Of a DNA stretch of 64,000 bases, positions 18,593 through 28,192 are shown piece after piece; positions within the stretch are counted from its first letter, which is position 1, and every line of letters starts with the position of its first letter. The notes beneath the pieces were generated by a model. It did not search any database, had not been told where the DNA came from, and was given only the letters and a program-made list of their open reading frames with translations. Source of the stretch: Emticicia aquatilis (lineage in GTDB: Bacteria > Bacteroidota > Bacteroidia > Cytophagales > Spirosomataceae); the NCBI RefSeq assembly GCF_014644295.1, contig NZ_BMKK01000002.1, forward strand, positions 620,001 through 684,000. The letters run 5' to 3'. The position numbers were made by a program, and so were the translations under genes.

Positions 18593-19243
18593 ATGATTAA
18601 AGGATTTTTATTTGATTTAGATGGTGTAATCGTAGAAACAGCCATATTTCATTATCAAGCATGGCGTAAAATGGCCAACGATTTAGGATTCGACATTTCG
18701 GAAGAGTTTAATGAAACACTAAAAGGTGTGAGCAGAATGGATTCATTAAATTTAATTCTCGCACACGGAAATGTGGTTTTATTGGAAGAAGAAAAAATTG
18801 AGTTGGCTACCAAGAAAAATGAGCATTATCTGACACTTGTTAGCAAAATGACAGCGGATGATATTTTGCCAGGCGTTCGTGAGTTTTTTGCTCAAATCAA
18901 GCAAACAGATATAAAAATAGCGTTGGGTTCGGTAAGTAAAAATGCTAAAATGATTCTTGAAGGAGTTGGCTTAATCAATGATTTTGATGCGATTATTGAC
19001 GGTACAAAAATCTCGAAAGGTAAACCCGACCCCGAAGTATTTCTAAAAGGTGCAGCCGAATTAGGCCTATCTCCCGAGGAATGTCTCGTTTTTGAAGATG
19101 CTGTGGCTGGGGTTGAAGCAGGTAAAAATGCAGGAATGAAAGTGGTTGGTATTGGTCATGCAGAGGTTTTGACAAAAGCAGATATTGTTCTTAAAGGATT
19201 TGAAAATATTGATTTAAGACAGCTTTTGAGTAAAATTCAATAG
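18593..19243 (+). CDS. pgmB: Beta-phosphoglucomutase
   Basis: 216-residue HAD-superfamily enzyme converting beta-glucose 1-phosphate to glucose 6-phosphate. The nucleophile motif is FDLDGVIVET (residues 7-16), with the cap-domain substrate loop LKGVSRMDSL typical of beta-PGM. The rest of the HAD core is the serine in LGSVSKNAK, the lysine in KGKPDPEVFL, and the acidic pair in CLVFEDAVAGV. The gene lies directly before the GH65 phosphorylase, whose product would be its substrate. This pairing is the standard maltose-phosphorolysis module. Confidence 0.93.
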   Translation: MIKGFLFDLDGVIVETAIFHYQAWRKMANDLGFDISEEFNETLKGVSRMDSLNLILAHGNVVLLEEEKIELATKKNEHYLTLVSKMTADDILPGVREFFAQIKQTDIKIALGSVSKNAKMILEGVGLINDFDAIIDGTKISKGKPDPEVFLKGAAELGLSPEECLVFEDAVAGVEAGKNAGMKVVGIGHAEVLTKADIVLKGFENIDLRQLLSKIQ

Positions 19244-19362
19244 AATTGAATTTTATTGTCTGTTCATATATTCCACCAAATCCATCGACTATTAGAAAAT
19301 TTAAAAATACTTTACCTACATATAAAAATGCTGGCTTTGGCCAACGAAAATTAAAATCAAAA

Positions 19363-21687
19363 ATGAAAAATTATATAACGCACGATGAATGGTGCATCGT
19401 AGAAAATGGTTTTCACCCAGAACACAACGAAATTACCGAAAGTTTGATGAGTTTGGGTAATGGACGTATGGGTGGGCGTGGAAATTTTGAAGAAAAATAT
19501 TCAGGTAAAACTCTACAAGGAAATTATGTGGCTGGAGTTTGGTTTCCTGACAAAACTCGTGTGGGTTGGTGGAAGAATGGGTACCCAAATTACTTTGCAA
19601 AGGTTATCAACGCTTGTAACTGGACTGGAATTGATGTAGAGATTGAGGGAGAAATTATTGATTTGAATACTGCCAAAGTGCATGAATTTACTCGTACGCT
19701 TGATATGCGAACTGGTGTTTTGGAACGTAACTGCACAATCGAATTATCAAGTGGCAAAACGCTAAAAATTCATTCTCAACGTTTTTTGAGTTTGGTAGAT
19801 GACGAATCGGGCGTAATTAAATACTCAATTACACCACTTAACTTTTTGGGTTCGGCAAAAGTAACTGTTTCGCTTGATGGCGATGTTTCAAATAAAGATT
19901 CGAATCATGGGGAAAAATTTTGGAATGAGATTTCAAAAGAAACTGGACATGGTGAAGGATATTTGACACTCGAAACAAAGAAATCAGTATGGGAAACCGT
20001 GCCAACATTCCAAGTTTGTACAGGAATGAAGTTTGATGTGTATCAAGCTGGAGAAAAGATTGACTGTCAGACCTTTCCTATTAAAAAAGAAAAATACGTT
20101 GCCAACGAATTCAAAATCAATCTTGAAGAAGGGCAAGAGGTTTCAATCATAAAATTTGCTGCAAACCTTTCATCAGAAAATCATTCAATTGCAGCATTAG
20201 GCGAAAATACAAAAGCTTACGTAGAAAAAGTTGCTAAGAAAGGTTTTGATGCAATGTTGGCTGAACAAAAAGCTGCTTGGGCAAAAAAATGGGAAGGAAA
20301 CGACATTCAGATTGAAGGAGATGTAGCTGCTCAGCAAGCGATACGTTTCAATATTTTCCAACTTCAACAAACCTATACTGGCGAAGATGCTCGATTGAAT
20401 ATTGGCCCAAAAGGATTTACGGGCGAAAAATACGGAGGTGTAACTTATTGGGATACTGAAGCGTATTGTTTGCCGTTCTATTTATCAACTTCTGAACAGA
20501 AAGTTGCTCGTAATCTATTGGTTTATCGCCACAATCATCTACAAAAAGCCATTGAGAATGCCGAAAAACTTGGTTTTTTTGGTGGAGCAGCTTTGTATCC
20601 GATGGTAACAATGAATGGCGAAGAATGTCATAACGAATGGGAAATCACGTTTGAAGAAATTCACCGAAACGGAGCAATCGCCTATGCAATTTTTGATTAT
20701 ATCCGTTATACAGGTGATTCTCAATATTTGGCAGAATATGGTTTAGAAGTTTTAACTGGGATTTCAAGATTTTGGGCTCAGCGTGTAAACTGGTCGGCCG
20801 ACAAAGCTAAATATGTGATGCTTGGCGTTACAGGTCCAAACGAATACGAAAACAACGTAAATAATAACTGGTACACCAATTATTTGGCGGTTTGGTGCTT
20901 AAAATATACACTCGAAAGCTTTGAATCATTGAAAGCTCAAGACCAATCTCGTTTCGACGAAATTATTGGCATAACCAGTCTTGATTACTCGGCCGAAACT
21001 CAGAAATGGCAGCATATCATTGAAAACATGTATTTCCCTTATGACGAAACTCGTAAGGTATTCTTGCAGCAAGATGGTTTCTTAGATAAAGAATTACTAA
21101 CGGTTGAAGATATAGCTTCTCAACGCCCTATCAATCAAAAATGGTCTTGGGATAGAATCTTGCGTTCGTGCTTCATCAAACAAGCGGATGTCTTGCAAGG
21201 AATGTATTTCTTTGAAGAAGATTTTACGGTGGAAGAATTACGCAGAAATTTTGATTTCTATGAGCCAATGACCGTTCATGAATCATCACTTTCGCCTTGT
21301 GTTCACGTAATTCAGGCTGCAAAACTGGGTATAAAAGAAAAAGCCTACGAAATGTATGTTCGCACGGCTCGCCTCGACCTCGATGATTATAATAACGATA
21401 CTGAAGATGGTTTGCACATTACATCAATGGCAGGTACCTGGATGTCGGTGGTGAAAGGCTTTGGAGGATTGAGAGTAAAAAATGATAAACTTTCGTTTGA
21501 GCCATTCTTGCCCGAACAATGGCAAGGTTTCTCTTTTAGAACAGGTTTCAGAGGAAACTCTTTAAATATTTCAATAAAAGGAAATACTATTGAAATCGAA
21601 AACATTTTTGGTAATGAGATTTCTGTATTAGTTTATGGAAAAGAGGTTGTGGTAGCTAAAAATTCTTCAACATCAGTTACTTACTAA
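19363..21687 (+). CDS. GH65 glycoside phosphorylase, probably maltose phosphorylase
   Basis: About 774 residues from the ATG at 19363 (MKNYITHDEWCIVENGFHP). The frame is open to a TTG at 19246 but that extension has no family character. GH65 features: ESLMSLGNGRMGGRGNFEE at the N-terminal beta-sandwich, YWDTEAYCLPFYL, ECHNEWEITFEEIHRNG, and the catalytic acid in VTGPNEYENN. HESSLSPCVHV and the C-terminal FRGNSLNISIKGN sheet follow. No signal peptide, so it is cytoplasmic. With beta-phosphoglucomutase upstream it most likely splits maltose with phosphate into beta-glucose 1-phosphate and glucose. Trehalose or kojibiose specificity cannot be excluded. Confidence 0.9.
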   Translation: MKNYITHDEWCIVENGFHPEHNEITESLMSLGNGRMGGRGNFEEKYSGKTLQGNYVAGVWFPDKTRVGWWKNGYPNYFAKVINACNWTGIDVEIEGEIIDLNTAKVHEFTRTLDMRTGVLERNCTIELSSGKTLKIHSQRFLSLVDDESGVIKYSITPLNFLGSAKVTVSLDGDVSNKDSNHGEKFWNEISKETGHGEGYLTLETKKSVWETVPTFQVCTGMKFDVYQAGEKIDCQTFPIKKEKYVANEFKINLEEGQEVSIIKFAANLSSENHSIAALGENTKAYVEKVAKKGFDAMLAEQKAAWAKKWEGNDIQIEGDVAAQQAIRFNIFQLQQTYTGEDARLNIGPKGFTGEKYGGVTYWDTEAYCLPFYLSTSEQKVARNLLVYRHNHLQKAIENAEKLGFFGGAALYPMVTMNGEECHNEWEITFEEIHRNGAIAYAIFDYIRYTGDSQYLAEYGLEVLTGISRFWAQRVNWSADKAKYVMLGVTGPNEYENNVNNNWYTNYLAVWCLKYTLESFESLKAQDQSRFDEIIGITSLDYSAETQKWQHIIENMYFPYDETRKVFLQQDGFLDKELLTVEDIASQRPINQKWSWDRILRSCFIKQADVLQGMYFFEEDFTVEELRRNFDFYEPMTVHESSLSPCVHVIQAAKLGIKEKAYEMYVRTARLDLDDYNNDTEDGLHITSMAGTWMSVVKGFGGLRVKNDKLSFEPFLPEQWQGFSFRTGFRGNSLNISIKGNTIEIENIFGNEISVLVYGKEVVVAKNSSTSVTY

Positions 21688-21709
21688 TTATTTTCTTCTC
21701 GAATTAGGT

Positions 21710-21745
21710 AAAAACGCTGTCAAATTAAATTTTGACAGCGTTTTT
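21710..21745. terminator. Bidirectional terminator
   Basis: AAAACGCTGTCAAA pairs with TTTGACAGCGTTTT and is flanked by A- and T-runs on both sides. It sits between the convergent GH65 and metalloprotease genes. Confidence 0.88.
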
Positions 21746-21759
21746 GTTGAGGAAAATTA

Positions 21760-24705
21760 TCAGTTACACCCTCCTATCTCAGCTTTGAAAATTGTGCCGT
21801 TGGCTGCTGAAAAACCAGCATTTAATTGAATATTTTTCGCTTGATAAGTTGCATTTGTCGCTGCTCCACTGATAGTATTTGTTGCTATAATCGTACCATT
21901 GGTAGCGGATGCTTGTTTGGTAACTGTACCAGTAGTAATATTATCAGTTGGACTAACCAAAGTTAGGCTCGAAGCACAAGGATTTGCTGTTACGTTCAAA
22001 AGTTTTTTATTATCACTCAAAAGAACGCAATTTGCTCCAACCACATCATTGATTGTTAAACCTACAAAATTTGAAGGGACAATACCATTTTTATACATTA
22101 AACCATAAACTTCATAAGTTCCGCCCGAAAGAGAGGTAAAGTTTGAAGTAGAGCTAACTGCTGAAATAATTCCTGTAACTGTATTCAAAGCGGTATATGT
22201 ATAGCTGTAACCCACAGGATTTGTTCCAATCTCATAAATATTGCCACTTCCTTGTAAGCTAAATGTAATACTTGTATTTACTCCGTTAATGTTGTATAAT
22301 AGAGCATAATAAGTTGTACAAGCATTTAAGGTAATTGTACGAGAACTTGTAGCACCAATTGCACCATAAGAGTTTCCAGCCACGAATGTACCACAATTAT
22401 ATGTATTTGAATTAAATATGCTGAAAGCTGTAAAATCTTGTCCTGTACTTGAAATAGTATAAGAGCCAGTCTCTGAAACACTAAATACTACTACGACAGC
22501 ACTTTCACTTCCCCAAGAAGAGACCTGACAAGTTGTAAATGTGTTATTGGTATTATTTATAACTGGAAAACTTCCAGCACCCGCTGTGCTATATACTTTA
22601 CTTCCACCGACCAATTTGGTCACTGGATTAGCACTTAAACCTAAATTTAAAGTTGAGCTTCCTGACTGAGCAGTTAGACTGGTGCTTGGACAAATAATCG
22701 TACTTGCAGGTTGACAAGTTGAGGTAATAGTAATATCAGCATCGTTTACATCGAAAAATTCTGCATTTGCATTAATAGTACATGCCACTTTAATTCTTCC
22801 TTTTGTCGTATTTAAAACATTTGCGGGAATTGTCACACTTTCACTTCCATCATTAGCAGTTGAAGCTAATAATACATAAGGAAATGAATTTCCTCCATCA
22901 CCAGAAAGTAGAATTTTAACATTTGCATTTAAAGCATTGGTACCATTAACGTTCCAAGTAACCGTTTGGTTGCTTCCAGCAGCAATTGATTGTGTAGTAT
23001 TAAATGCAGAAACCTGTAATGGCCCAGAATTAGCAACAGTTACAATAATTTCATCAGAATCGACACCTCCACCGCCAGTTTTATTATCACGAACTGTAAA
23101 GCGAAACTTCATAGTTCTGGCAACTTGCGGTAAGTCTTCTCCTTCATTATCAGCCGGATTATTTGCATTGGCAGTAATATAGGTCATTTTGGGAAATGTA
23201 CGAGAAGTAGAGCTACTTGATTGTTCACTTCTAAACAAAGGAGCTGTTGTACTATTTACTGCCGAATACCCTCCAACACCATTAATAGAAGTTCCCAAAG
23301 CTCCTTTATCATTTGCAGTTGCCACGTCATACTGTTCCCAAGTGTAGGTCATTGCATCTCCGTTAGCATCTGTTGCTGTACCATTTAATGTAAATGGAGT
23401 ACCTTTCGGAATGGTTATATCAGCTCCCGCATTTGCCACAGGAGCTGAATTACCAGTTGCCGTTGAGGTTATACATGTACCTGAAGAGCCATTTATTGCA
23501 TTAAATATAGATTCTAAAGATTTTGTATTGAAATATTGCAAGCCGTTATTCCCTGACAAAGTATAGTTAGTAGGGCTCACACAGTTATTTTTATAACTCA
23601 TCAACGTTGACCCACTACCGGGTTCTATTGCTGAAGTATTATCCCATCCTCCAGTACAAAAGGTTGGGCTTGAAACTGTACCGCCAATGGCGTTATAAGT
23701 GTGCCAAGCAGAAAACTGATGTCCAACTTCATGAACATAAACCCCTACAACCATACTTAAATAGGTGGGCATTGTAGCTCCCGAACTCCACTCTGTCCAA
23801 CCATTTGCTTTTGAAGCATTAATACAAGGCGTTGGTCCTGCTTGTCCACGAGACGATATGTTTGCGTTTGTATATACATTAAAAGTATGACCAACATCAT
23901 ACTTCGAATATGATAAAGTTCCATTTGTATTCATCACAGTAAATCCTGCTTGCGATGCTGCCGCACTTGCAAAGTTTGTATCAGGCGTGAATGGGTCAGT
24001 AGCTGCATTTGTAAATAAAATACTGAAATTGGTAGTTTCAGTAATTAATTGAAAAGTCATCGACGCCTCCAATTCATAAATCAAATTAGCAGCATTAATC
24101 ACATCAACAATTCGAGCGAGTGCAGTTGCTTGACTATTACCATAAAACGTAACAAATTCACCAGTTGCAGCTGCGGCCATGCGGTATTTTCTAAGTTGAG
24201 TTCCAACAGGAAACGGAGCAACACTTGCAATTCGTTTGTTATTTTCTATCATAAATTTCTTAGAAAAATCTTCTAAAACACCACATTCAATATTTTCAGC
24301 TTTAGTTTCGGACATTGAATAGATAAGGTATTGATTAGCTTTTTCATCCAATGGTTCAATAAAAAAATAGCCATCAGGCGTGTGAAAAATACCCGTCATT
24401 TTATCAGAAATAGTCAGTCGAATCTGCGTTTTTTTGTCATTTGAAAAGCCTTCAATCGTGGTAATCGAAGAAATTTTGGAAGTACCAATGAGCGTTTCTT
24501 TAAATTCTATTAATTCTGTTTTACCACTTGGCAATGGAAAATTTAATGAAATTGGCCGAATTAAACCATTCGTAAGAGGAGCATTTACGAGACTTCTTTT
24601 GAAATCTGAGAGACTAAACGTAACTGTTTGTTTAGATGGCGAAGCTTGTGCAAATGAATTATTCACCCAAAAGCACATTACAAGGAAAAGGAGAGTTTTT
24701 TTCAT
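21760..24705 (-). CDS. Secreted reprolysin-like metalloprotease, multidomain
   Basis: About 981 residues from the ATG at 24705, which opens a signal peptide (MKKTLLFLVMCFWVNNSFAQ). After a propeptide-like region comes the metzincin domain with zinc site HEVGHQFSAWH (near residue 330) and a Met-turn region TLMSYKN. Downstream is a PKD/cadherin-like domain (VANAGADITIPKGTPFTLNG), a beta-sandwich segment, then a C-terminal module ending IQLNAGFSAANGTIFKAEI and a final Cys. That tail is shared with two other secreted proteins in this window. It should act outside the cell or at its surface. Substrate unknown. Confidence 0.88.
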   Translation of the reverse strand: MKKTLLFLVMCFWVNNSFAQASPSKQTVTFSLSDFKRSLVNAPLTNGLIRPISLNFPLPSGKTELIEFKETLIGTSKISSITTIEGFSNDKKTQIRLTISDKMTGIFHTPDGYFFIEPLDEKANQYLIYSMSETKAENIECGVLEDFSKKFMIENNKRIASVAPFPVGTQLRKYRMAAAATGEFVTFYGNSQATALARIVDVINAANLIYELEASMTFQLITETTNFSILFTNAATDPFTPDTNFASAAASQAGFTVMNTNGTLSYSKYDVGHTFNVYTNANISSRGQAGPTPCINASKANGWTEWSSGATMPTYLSMVVGVYVHEVGHQFSAWHTYNAIGGTVSSPTFCTGGWDNTSAIEPGSGSTLMSYKNNCVSPTNYTLSGNNGLQYFNTKSLESIFNAINGSSGTCITSTATGNSAPVANAGADITIPKGTPFTLNGTATDANGDAMTYTWEQYDVATANDKGALGTSINGVGGYSAVNSTTAPLFRSEQSSSSTSRTFPKMTYITANANNPADNEGEDLPQVARTMKFRFTVRDNKTGGGGVDSDEIIVTVANSGPLQVSAFNTTQSIAAGSNQTVTWNVNGTNALNANVKILLSGDGGNSFPYVLLASTANDGSESVTIPANVLNTTKGRIKVACTINANAEFFDVNDADITITSTCQPASTIICPSTSLTAQSGSSTLNLGLSANPVTKLVGGSKVYSTAGAGSFPVINNTNNTFTTCQVSSWGSESAVVVVFSVSETGSYTISSTGQDFTAFSIFNSNTYNCGTFVAGNSYGAIGATSSRTITLNACTTYYALLYNINGVNTSITFSLQGSGNIYEIGTNPVGYSYTYTALNTVTGIISAVSSTSNFTSLSGGTYEVYGLMYKNGIVPSNFVGLTINDVVGANCVLLSDNKKLLNVTANPCASSLTLVSPTDNITTGTVTKQASATNGTIIATNTISGAATNATYQAKNIQLNAGFSAANGTIFKAEIGGCN

Positions 24706-24819
24706 AAATGATAGGAGTATTTTGTGCAAAAGTTTTAAATAAATATAGCGAGTTAAATTTATATTAATTTATAATAATACACAAAATACTCTCTACAATA
24801 TTATCAAAGGGAGCGACTG

Positions 24820-26424
24820 CTACGTCTGAATCACACCAACATTATATCGCTTCGTAATAGGAGCGTGATTAGCGGCCTCAATTCCCATTGAAATGATTTT
24901 TCGAGTTTCGAGTGGGTCAATTACGCCATCCACCCACAGATTTGATGCAGCGTAATATGGACTCAACTGAGAATTATATCGGTCGGTAATTTTATCCAAT
25001 AATTCTTTTTCTTCGTCTTCGCCAATCGTCACACCTTTTGATTTTAGCGTTGCTGTTTGAATCTGAACCAAAGTTTTAGCGGCTGATGCTCCACTCATTA
25101 CCGCCATTTGGCCAGTTACCCAAGAATAAATCAGACGTGGGTCATAAGCTTTTCCGCACATGGCATAATTTCCAGCTCCGTAAGAATTCCCGATGATAAA
25201 CGTAAATTTCGGCACAACCGAATTAGCCATTGCATTCACCATTTTTGCACCATCTTTAATGATTCCACCATGCTCTGAGCGACTACCCACCATAAAACCT
25301 GTTACATCTTGAAAGAACACTAATGGAATTTTCTGTTGATTACAGTTCATAATAAAACGTGCTGCTTTATCGGCAGAGTCAGAGTAAATAACACCGCCCA
25401 TTTGCATTTCGCCTTTTTTAGACTTCACAATTTTTCTTTGATTCGCCACAATACCAACTGCCCAACCATTGATTCTTGCCAATCCGCATAAAATTGTTTG
25501 CCCATAACCTTTTTTATATTGGTCAAATTCTGAATTATCGACGATTCTCTCAATAACTTCGAGCATATCATAAGGTTTTGTGCGGTCAGTCGGTAAGATT
25601 GAGTAAATTTCTTTTGGGTCTTTCGTTGGTAGAACTGCCTCTTTTCTATCAAAACCAGCCTTATCAAAATGCCCCATTTTATCAAAAATCTTACGAATTT
25701 CGTCTAAACAAGCTTCATCATTCGGAAACTTGTTATCTGTCACGCCCGAAATCTCACAGTGAGTAGTTGCACCACCGAGCGTTTCGTTGTCAATATCCTC
25801 TCCTATCGAAGATTTCACCAAATACGAACCAGCTAAAAAAACAGAGCCGCTTCCTTCAACAATCAAAGCATAATCAGACATAATTGGCAAATACGCACCA
25901 CCTGCAACACAACTCCCCATAATAGCAGCTACTTGCGGAATACCCATCGATGACATGTGAGCGTTATTCCTAAAAATTCGTCCAAAATGCTCTTTATCAG
26001 GAAAAACCTCAGCTTGCATAGGTAAATAAACTCCCGCCGAATCTACTAAATAAATAATCGGTAAATGATTTTCCATCGCAATCTCTTGAGCTCTAAGATT
26101 TTTCTTTGCAGAAATTGGAAACCAAGCTCCTGCCTTTACAGTAGCATCATTCGATACAATCACACACATTTTTCCGCTGACGTAACCAATTCCGCACACG
26201 CAACCACCATTTGGACAGCCACCTTCTTCTTCGTACATGCCGTCGCCCGCAAAAGTGCCAAACTCAACAAATTCGGCATCTTTATCAACCAAATATTCTA
26301 TTCTTTCACGAGCGGTTAGTTTTCCTTTGGCTTTGTGGGCTTGTATTTTTTTTATTCCTCCGCCTAATTTTAATTTCTCATACCGCTCAGTCAATTCCTT
26401 CAATAAATCTTCCATTTTTAGCAT
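24820..26424 (-). CDS. Acyl-CoA carboxylase, carboxyltransferase (beta) subunit
   Basis: About 534 residues from MLKMEDLLKEL (an ATG three codons later is equally possible; the longer frame is not needed). Carboxyltransferase features: HAKGKLTARERIEYLVDKD, the two CoA/carboxybiotin oxyanion loops around VDSAGVYLPMQAEVFPD and GSCVAGGAYLPIMSDY, and FFQDVTGFMVGSRSEHGG and GAGNYAMCGKAYDPR. The family includes propionyl-, acetyl-, geranyl- and 3-methylcrotonyl-CoA carboxylases. The neighbouring HMG-CoA lyase and crotonase favour 3-methylcrotonyl-CoA (leucine breakdown). The biotin-carboxylase alpha subunit is not in the window. Confidence 0.9.
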   Translation of the reverse strand: MLKMEDLLKELTERYEKLKLGGGIKKIQAHKAKGKLTARERIEYLVDKDAEFVEFGTFAGDGMYEEEGGCPNGGCVCGIGYVSGKMCVIVSNDATVKAGAWFPISAKKNLRAQEIAMENHLPIIYLVDSAGVYLPMQAEVFPDKEHFGRIFRNNAHMSSMGIPQVAAIMGSCVAGGAYLPIMSDYALIVEGSGSVFLAGSYLVKSSIGEDIDNETLGGATTHCEISGVTDNKFPNDEACLDEIRKIFDKMGHFDKAGFDRKEAVLPTKDPKEIYSILPTDRTKPYDMLEVIERIVDNSEFDQYKKGYGQTILCGLARINGWAVGIVANQRKIVKSKKGEMQMGGVIYSDSADKAARFIMNCNQQKIPLVFFQDVTGFMVGSRSEHGGIIKDGAKMVNAMANSVVPKFTFIIGNSYGAGNYAMCGKAYDPRLIYSWVTGQMAVMSGASAAKTLVQIQTATLKSKGVTIGEDEEKELLDKITDRYNSQLSPYYAASNLWVDGVIDPLETRKIISMGIEAANHAPITKRYNVGVIQT

Positions 26425-26525
26425 AATTCTTGTTATATTTCGTTGATGAAGCAAAATAGTTATATTTTCTCTAAGATTTAAACAATTTTTCTGCAAATAT
26501 GTTAAATAGTTGCCAAAACAATGAT

Positions 26526-26533
26526 TAGTTTTG
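26526..26533 (+). promoter_or_regulatory. Possible Bacteroidota -7 promoter element
   Basis: TAGTTTTG matches the TAnnTTTG -7 consensus of the Bacteroidota housekeeping sigma factor and lies 32 bases before the acyl-CoA dehydrogenase ATG at 26566. No good TTTG -33 box is seen at the right distance, so this is tentative. If real, it rules out translation from the ATG at 26521. Confidence 0.3.
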
Positions 26534-26565
26534 CAACTAATTTATCAACAAACCTAAAATTTAAT

Positions 26566-27720
26566 ATGACACACGTAGAATTTGAAATTGACGAACAATT
26601 GGAAATGATTCGTCAAAGTGCTAAAGACTTTGCAGAAAACTATATCCGCCCACACTTAATGGACTGGGATGAAGCACAGATTTTTCCAGTTGAATTATTT
26701 CATAAAATGGGAGAATATGGTTTCATGGGCATACTTGTGCCTGAAATGTATGGAGGCTCTGGGCTTGGTTATCAAGAATATATCACCATTCTGGACGAAA
26801 TCTCAAAAGTTTGTGGCTCAATTGGTTTATCAGTAGCGGCTCATAACTCGCTTTGTACTAATCATATTTTAACATTCGGCAACGAAGAACAAAAACAAAA
26901 ATATTTACCAAAACTGGCATCAGGCGAATGGATTGGGGCTTGGGGATTGACTGAAACGGGAACTGGTTCTGATGCTGGTGGAATGTCAACAACGGCAGTT
27001 GAAGATGGCGATTATTTTGTATTGAATGGTTCTAAGAATTTTATTACCCATGCAATTAGCTCAGAGGTGGCGGTAGTAATTGTAAGAACTGGAGCGAAAG
27101 GAGATTCTCACGGCATGACTGCTTTGATTATAGAAAAAGGCACTCCTGGTTTCACGGCAGGTAAAAAAGAAAATAAACTCGGCATGCGTGCCAGCGAAAC
27201 GGCTTGTTTATTTTTCGATAATTGCCGAGTACATAAAGAAAATGTATTGGGACACATCGGCGATGGTTTTGTGCAATCTTTGAAAATTTTAGATGGTGGA
27301 CGAATTTCTATTGCAGCACTTTCACTTGGAATTGCTCATGGTGCTTATGAAGCAGCTTTAAAATATGCCCAAGAAAGAGAACAATTTGGCAAAGCAATCA
27401 TTCATTTCCAAGGAATTAGCTTCAAACTGGCCGAAATGGCAACTAAAATTGAAGCAGCAGAATTATTGACCCGCAACGCAGGAACGCTCAAAAATCAAGG
27501 CAAAAAAATGACAAAAGAAGGAGCAATGGCCAAACTTTTTGCATCTGAAACAGCCGTTGAGGTAGCTACCGAAGGTATTCAGATACATGGTGGATATGGC
27601 TATACCAAAGATTTTCCAGCCGAAAAATTCTACCGTGATGCCAAACTTTGCACTATTGGAGAAGGAACTTCTGAAATTCAGAAATTGGTTATTAGTAGAG
27701 AGATTGTGAAGCACCCCTAA
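26566..27720 (+). CDS. Acyl-CoA dehydrogenase
   Basis: 384-residue FAD flavoenzyme making trans-2-enoyl-CoA, with electrons passed to ETF. Motifs: [19 protein letters not shown] and [10 protein letters not shown] for FAD/substrate binding, [12 protein letters not shown], and a C-terminal [19 protein letters not shown] followed by [10 protein letters not shown]. The Glu in GEGTSEIQ occupies the catalytic-base position of short- and medium-chain enzymes, unlike isovaleryl-CoA dehydrogenases, which have the base elsewhere. I start at MTHVEFEID, preceded by AACCTA at 26551. The present C-terminus (KHP-stop) is encoded by the palindromic element inserted here. Before insertion it would have read KHEIN and overlapped the lyase start. 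Confidence 0.92.
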   Translation: MTHVEFEIDEQLEMIRQSAKDFAENYIRPHLMDWDEAQIFPVELFHKMGEYGFMGILVPEMYGGSGLGYQEYITILDEISKVCGSIGLSVAAHNSLCTNHILTFGNEEQKQKYLPKLASGEWIGAWGLTETGTGSDAGGMSTTAVEDGDYFVLNGSKNFITHAISSEVAVVIVRTGAKGDSHGMTALIIEKGTPGFTAGKKENKLGMRASETACLFFDNCRVHKENVLGHIGDGFVQSLKILDGGRISIAALSLGIAHGAYEAALKYAQEREQFGKAIIHFQGISFKLAEMATKIEAAELLTRNAGTLKNQGKKMTKEGAMAKLFASETAVEVATEGIQIHGGYGYTKDFPAEKFYRDAKLCTIGEGTSEIQKLVISREIVKHP

Positions 27721-28192
27721 CCCCTAAAGGGGAATACCTAATTCTCGATAAATTTAACTTAGAATTCAAATTAATCTTTAAAGCGGAGGTTTCAAAGCTA
27801 TGCAAGACAACATGGAAAATATGTTCTATGGAGCTAATCCAGAAATTTTTGAATTTGCTAAAAGGAACAGAGCGAATCCTACACCTGCTGAAGATTTACT
27901 TTGGAATTATCTGTGCAAAAATCAATTGGATGGTTTACGTTTTAAAAGACAACATCCAATAGGTCAGTACATAGCTGATTTTTATTGTCACTCAGTAAAA
28001 TTAGTCATAGAGCTTGATGGAAGTATTCATCGATTACCCCAAGTCCTTCAAAACGACTTAGAAAAAGAAGATTTTATCAAAGCAAATGGCTTAAAAATTT
28101 TAAGATTTACAAATCAAGAAGTTTTTATAAATATAAATGACATCCTAAATAAAATTAGAGAATCAGCAAATCCCCCTTTAGGGGTTAGGGGT
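27713..28192 (+). mobile_element. DUF559-bearing element bounded by inverted palindromes
   Basis: Left end ACCCCTAACCCCTAAAGGGG (27713-27732) and right end, in inverted orientation, CCCCTTTAGGGGTTAGGGGT (28173-28192) are exact complements over 20 bases. Each end itself contains the palindrome CCCCTAAAGGGG or its complement. Between them is one complete ORF, a DUF559 nuclease-like domain. Removing 27713-28192 joins AAGC to ATGAAATTAATTGA, giving a dehydrogenase ending KHEIN-stop that overlaps an intact HMG-CoA lyase start, so the boundaries look exact. No target-site duplication is obvious. That it is mobile is an inference from this structure. Confidence 0.65.
27785..27789 (+). promoter_or_regulatory. 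Shine-Dalgarno-like site of the DUF559 ORF
   Basis: GGAGG, 10 bases before the ATG at 27800, inside the putative element. Consensus Shine-Dalgarno sites are almost absent from the rest of the window, so its presence sets the element apart from its host genes. Confidence 0.45.

Noticed and set aside
19246-19362. TTG-initiated N-terminal extension of the GH65 enzyme
   Set aside because: Lies outside the family fold, and a good ATG follows at 19363. The TTG/GTG extensions at 6394, 42716, 46306, 51569, 56661 and 58988 were dropped for the same reason.
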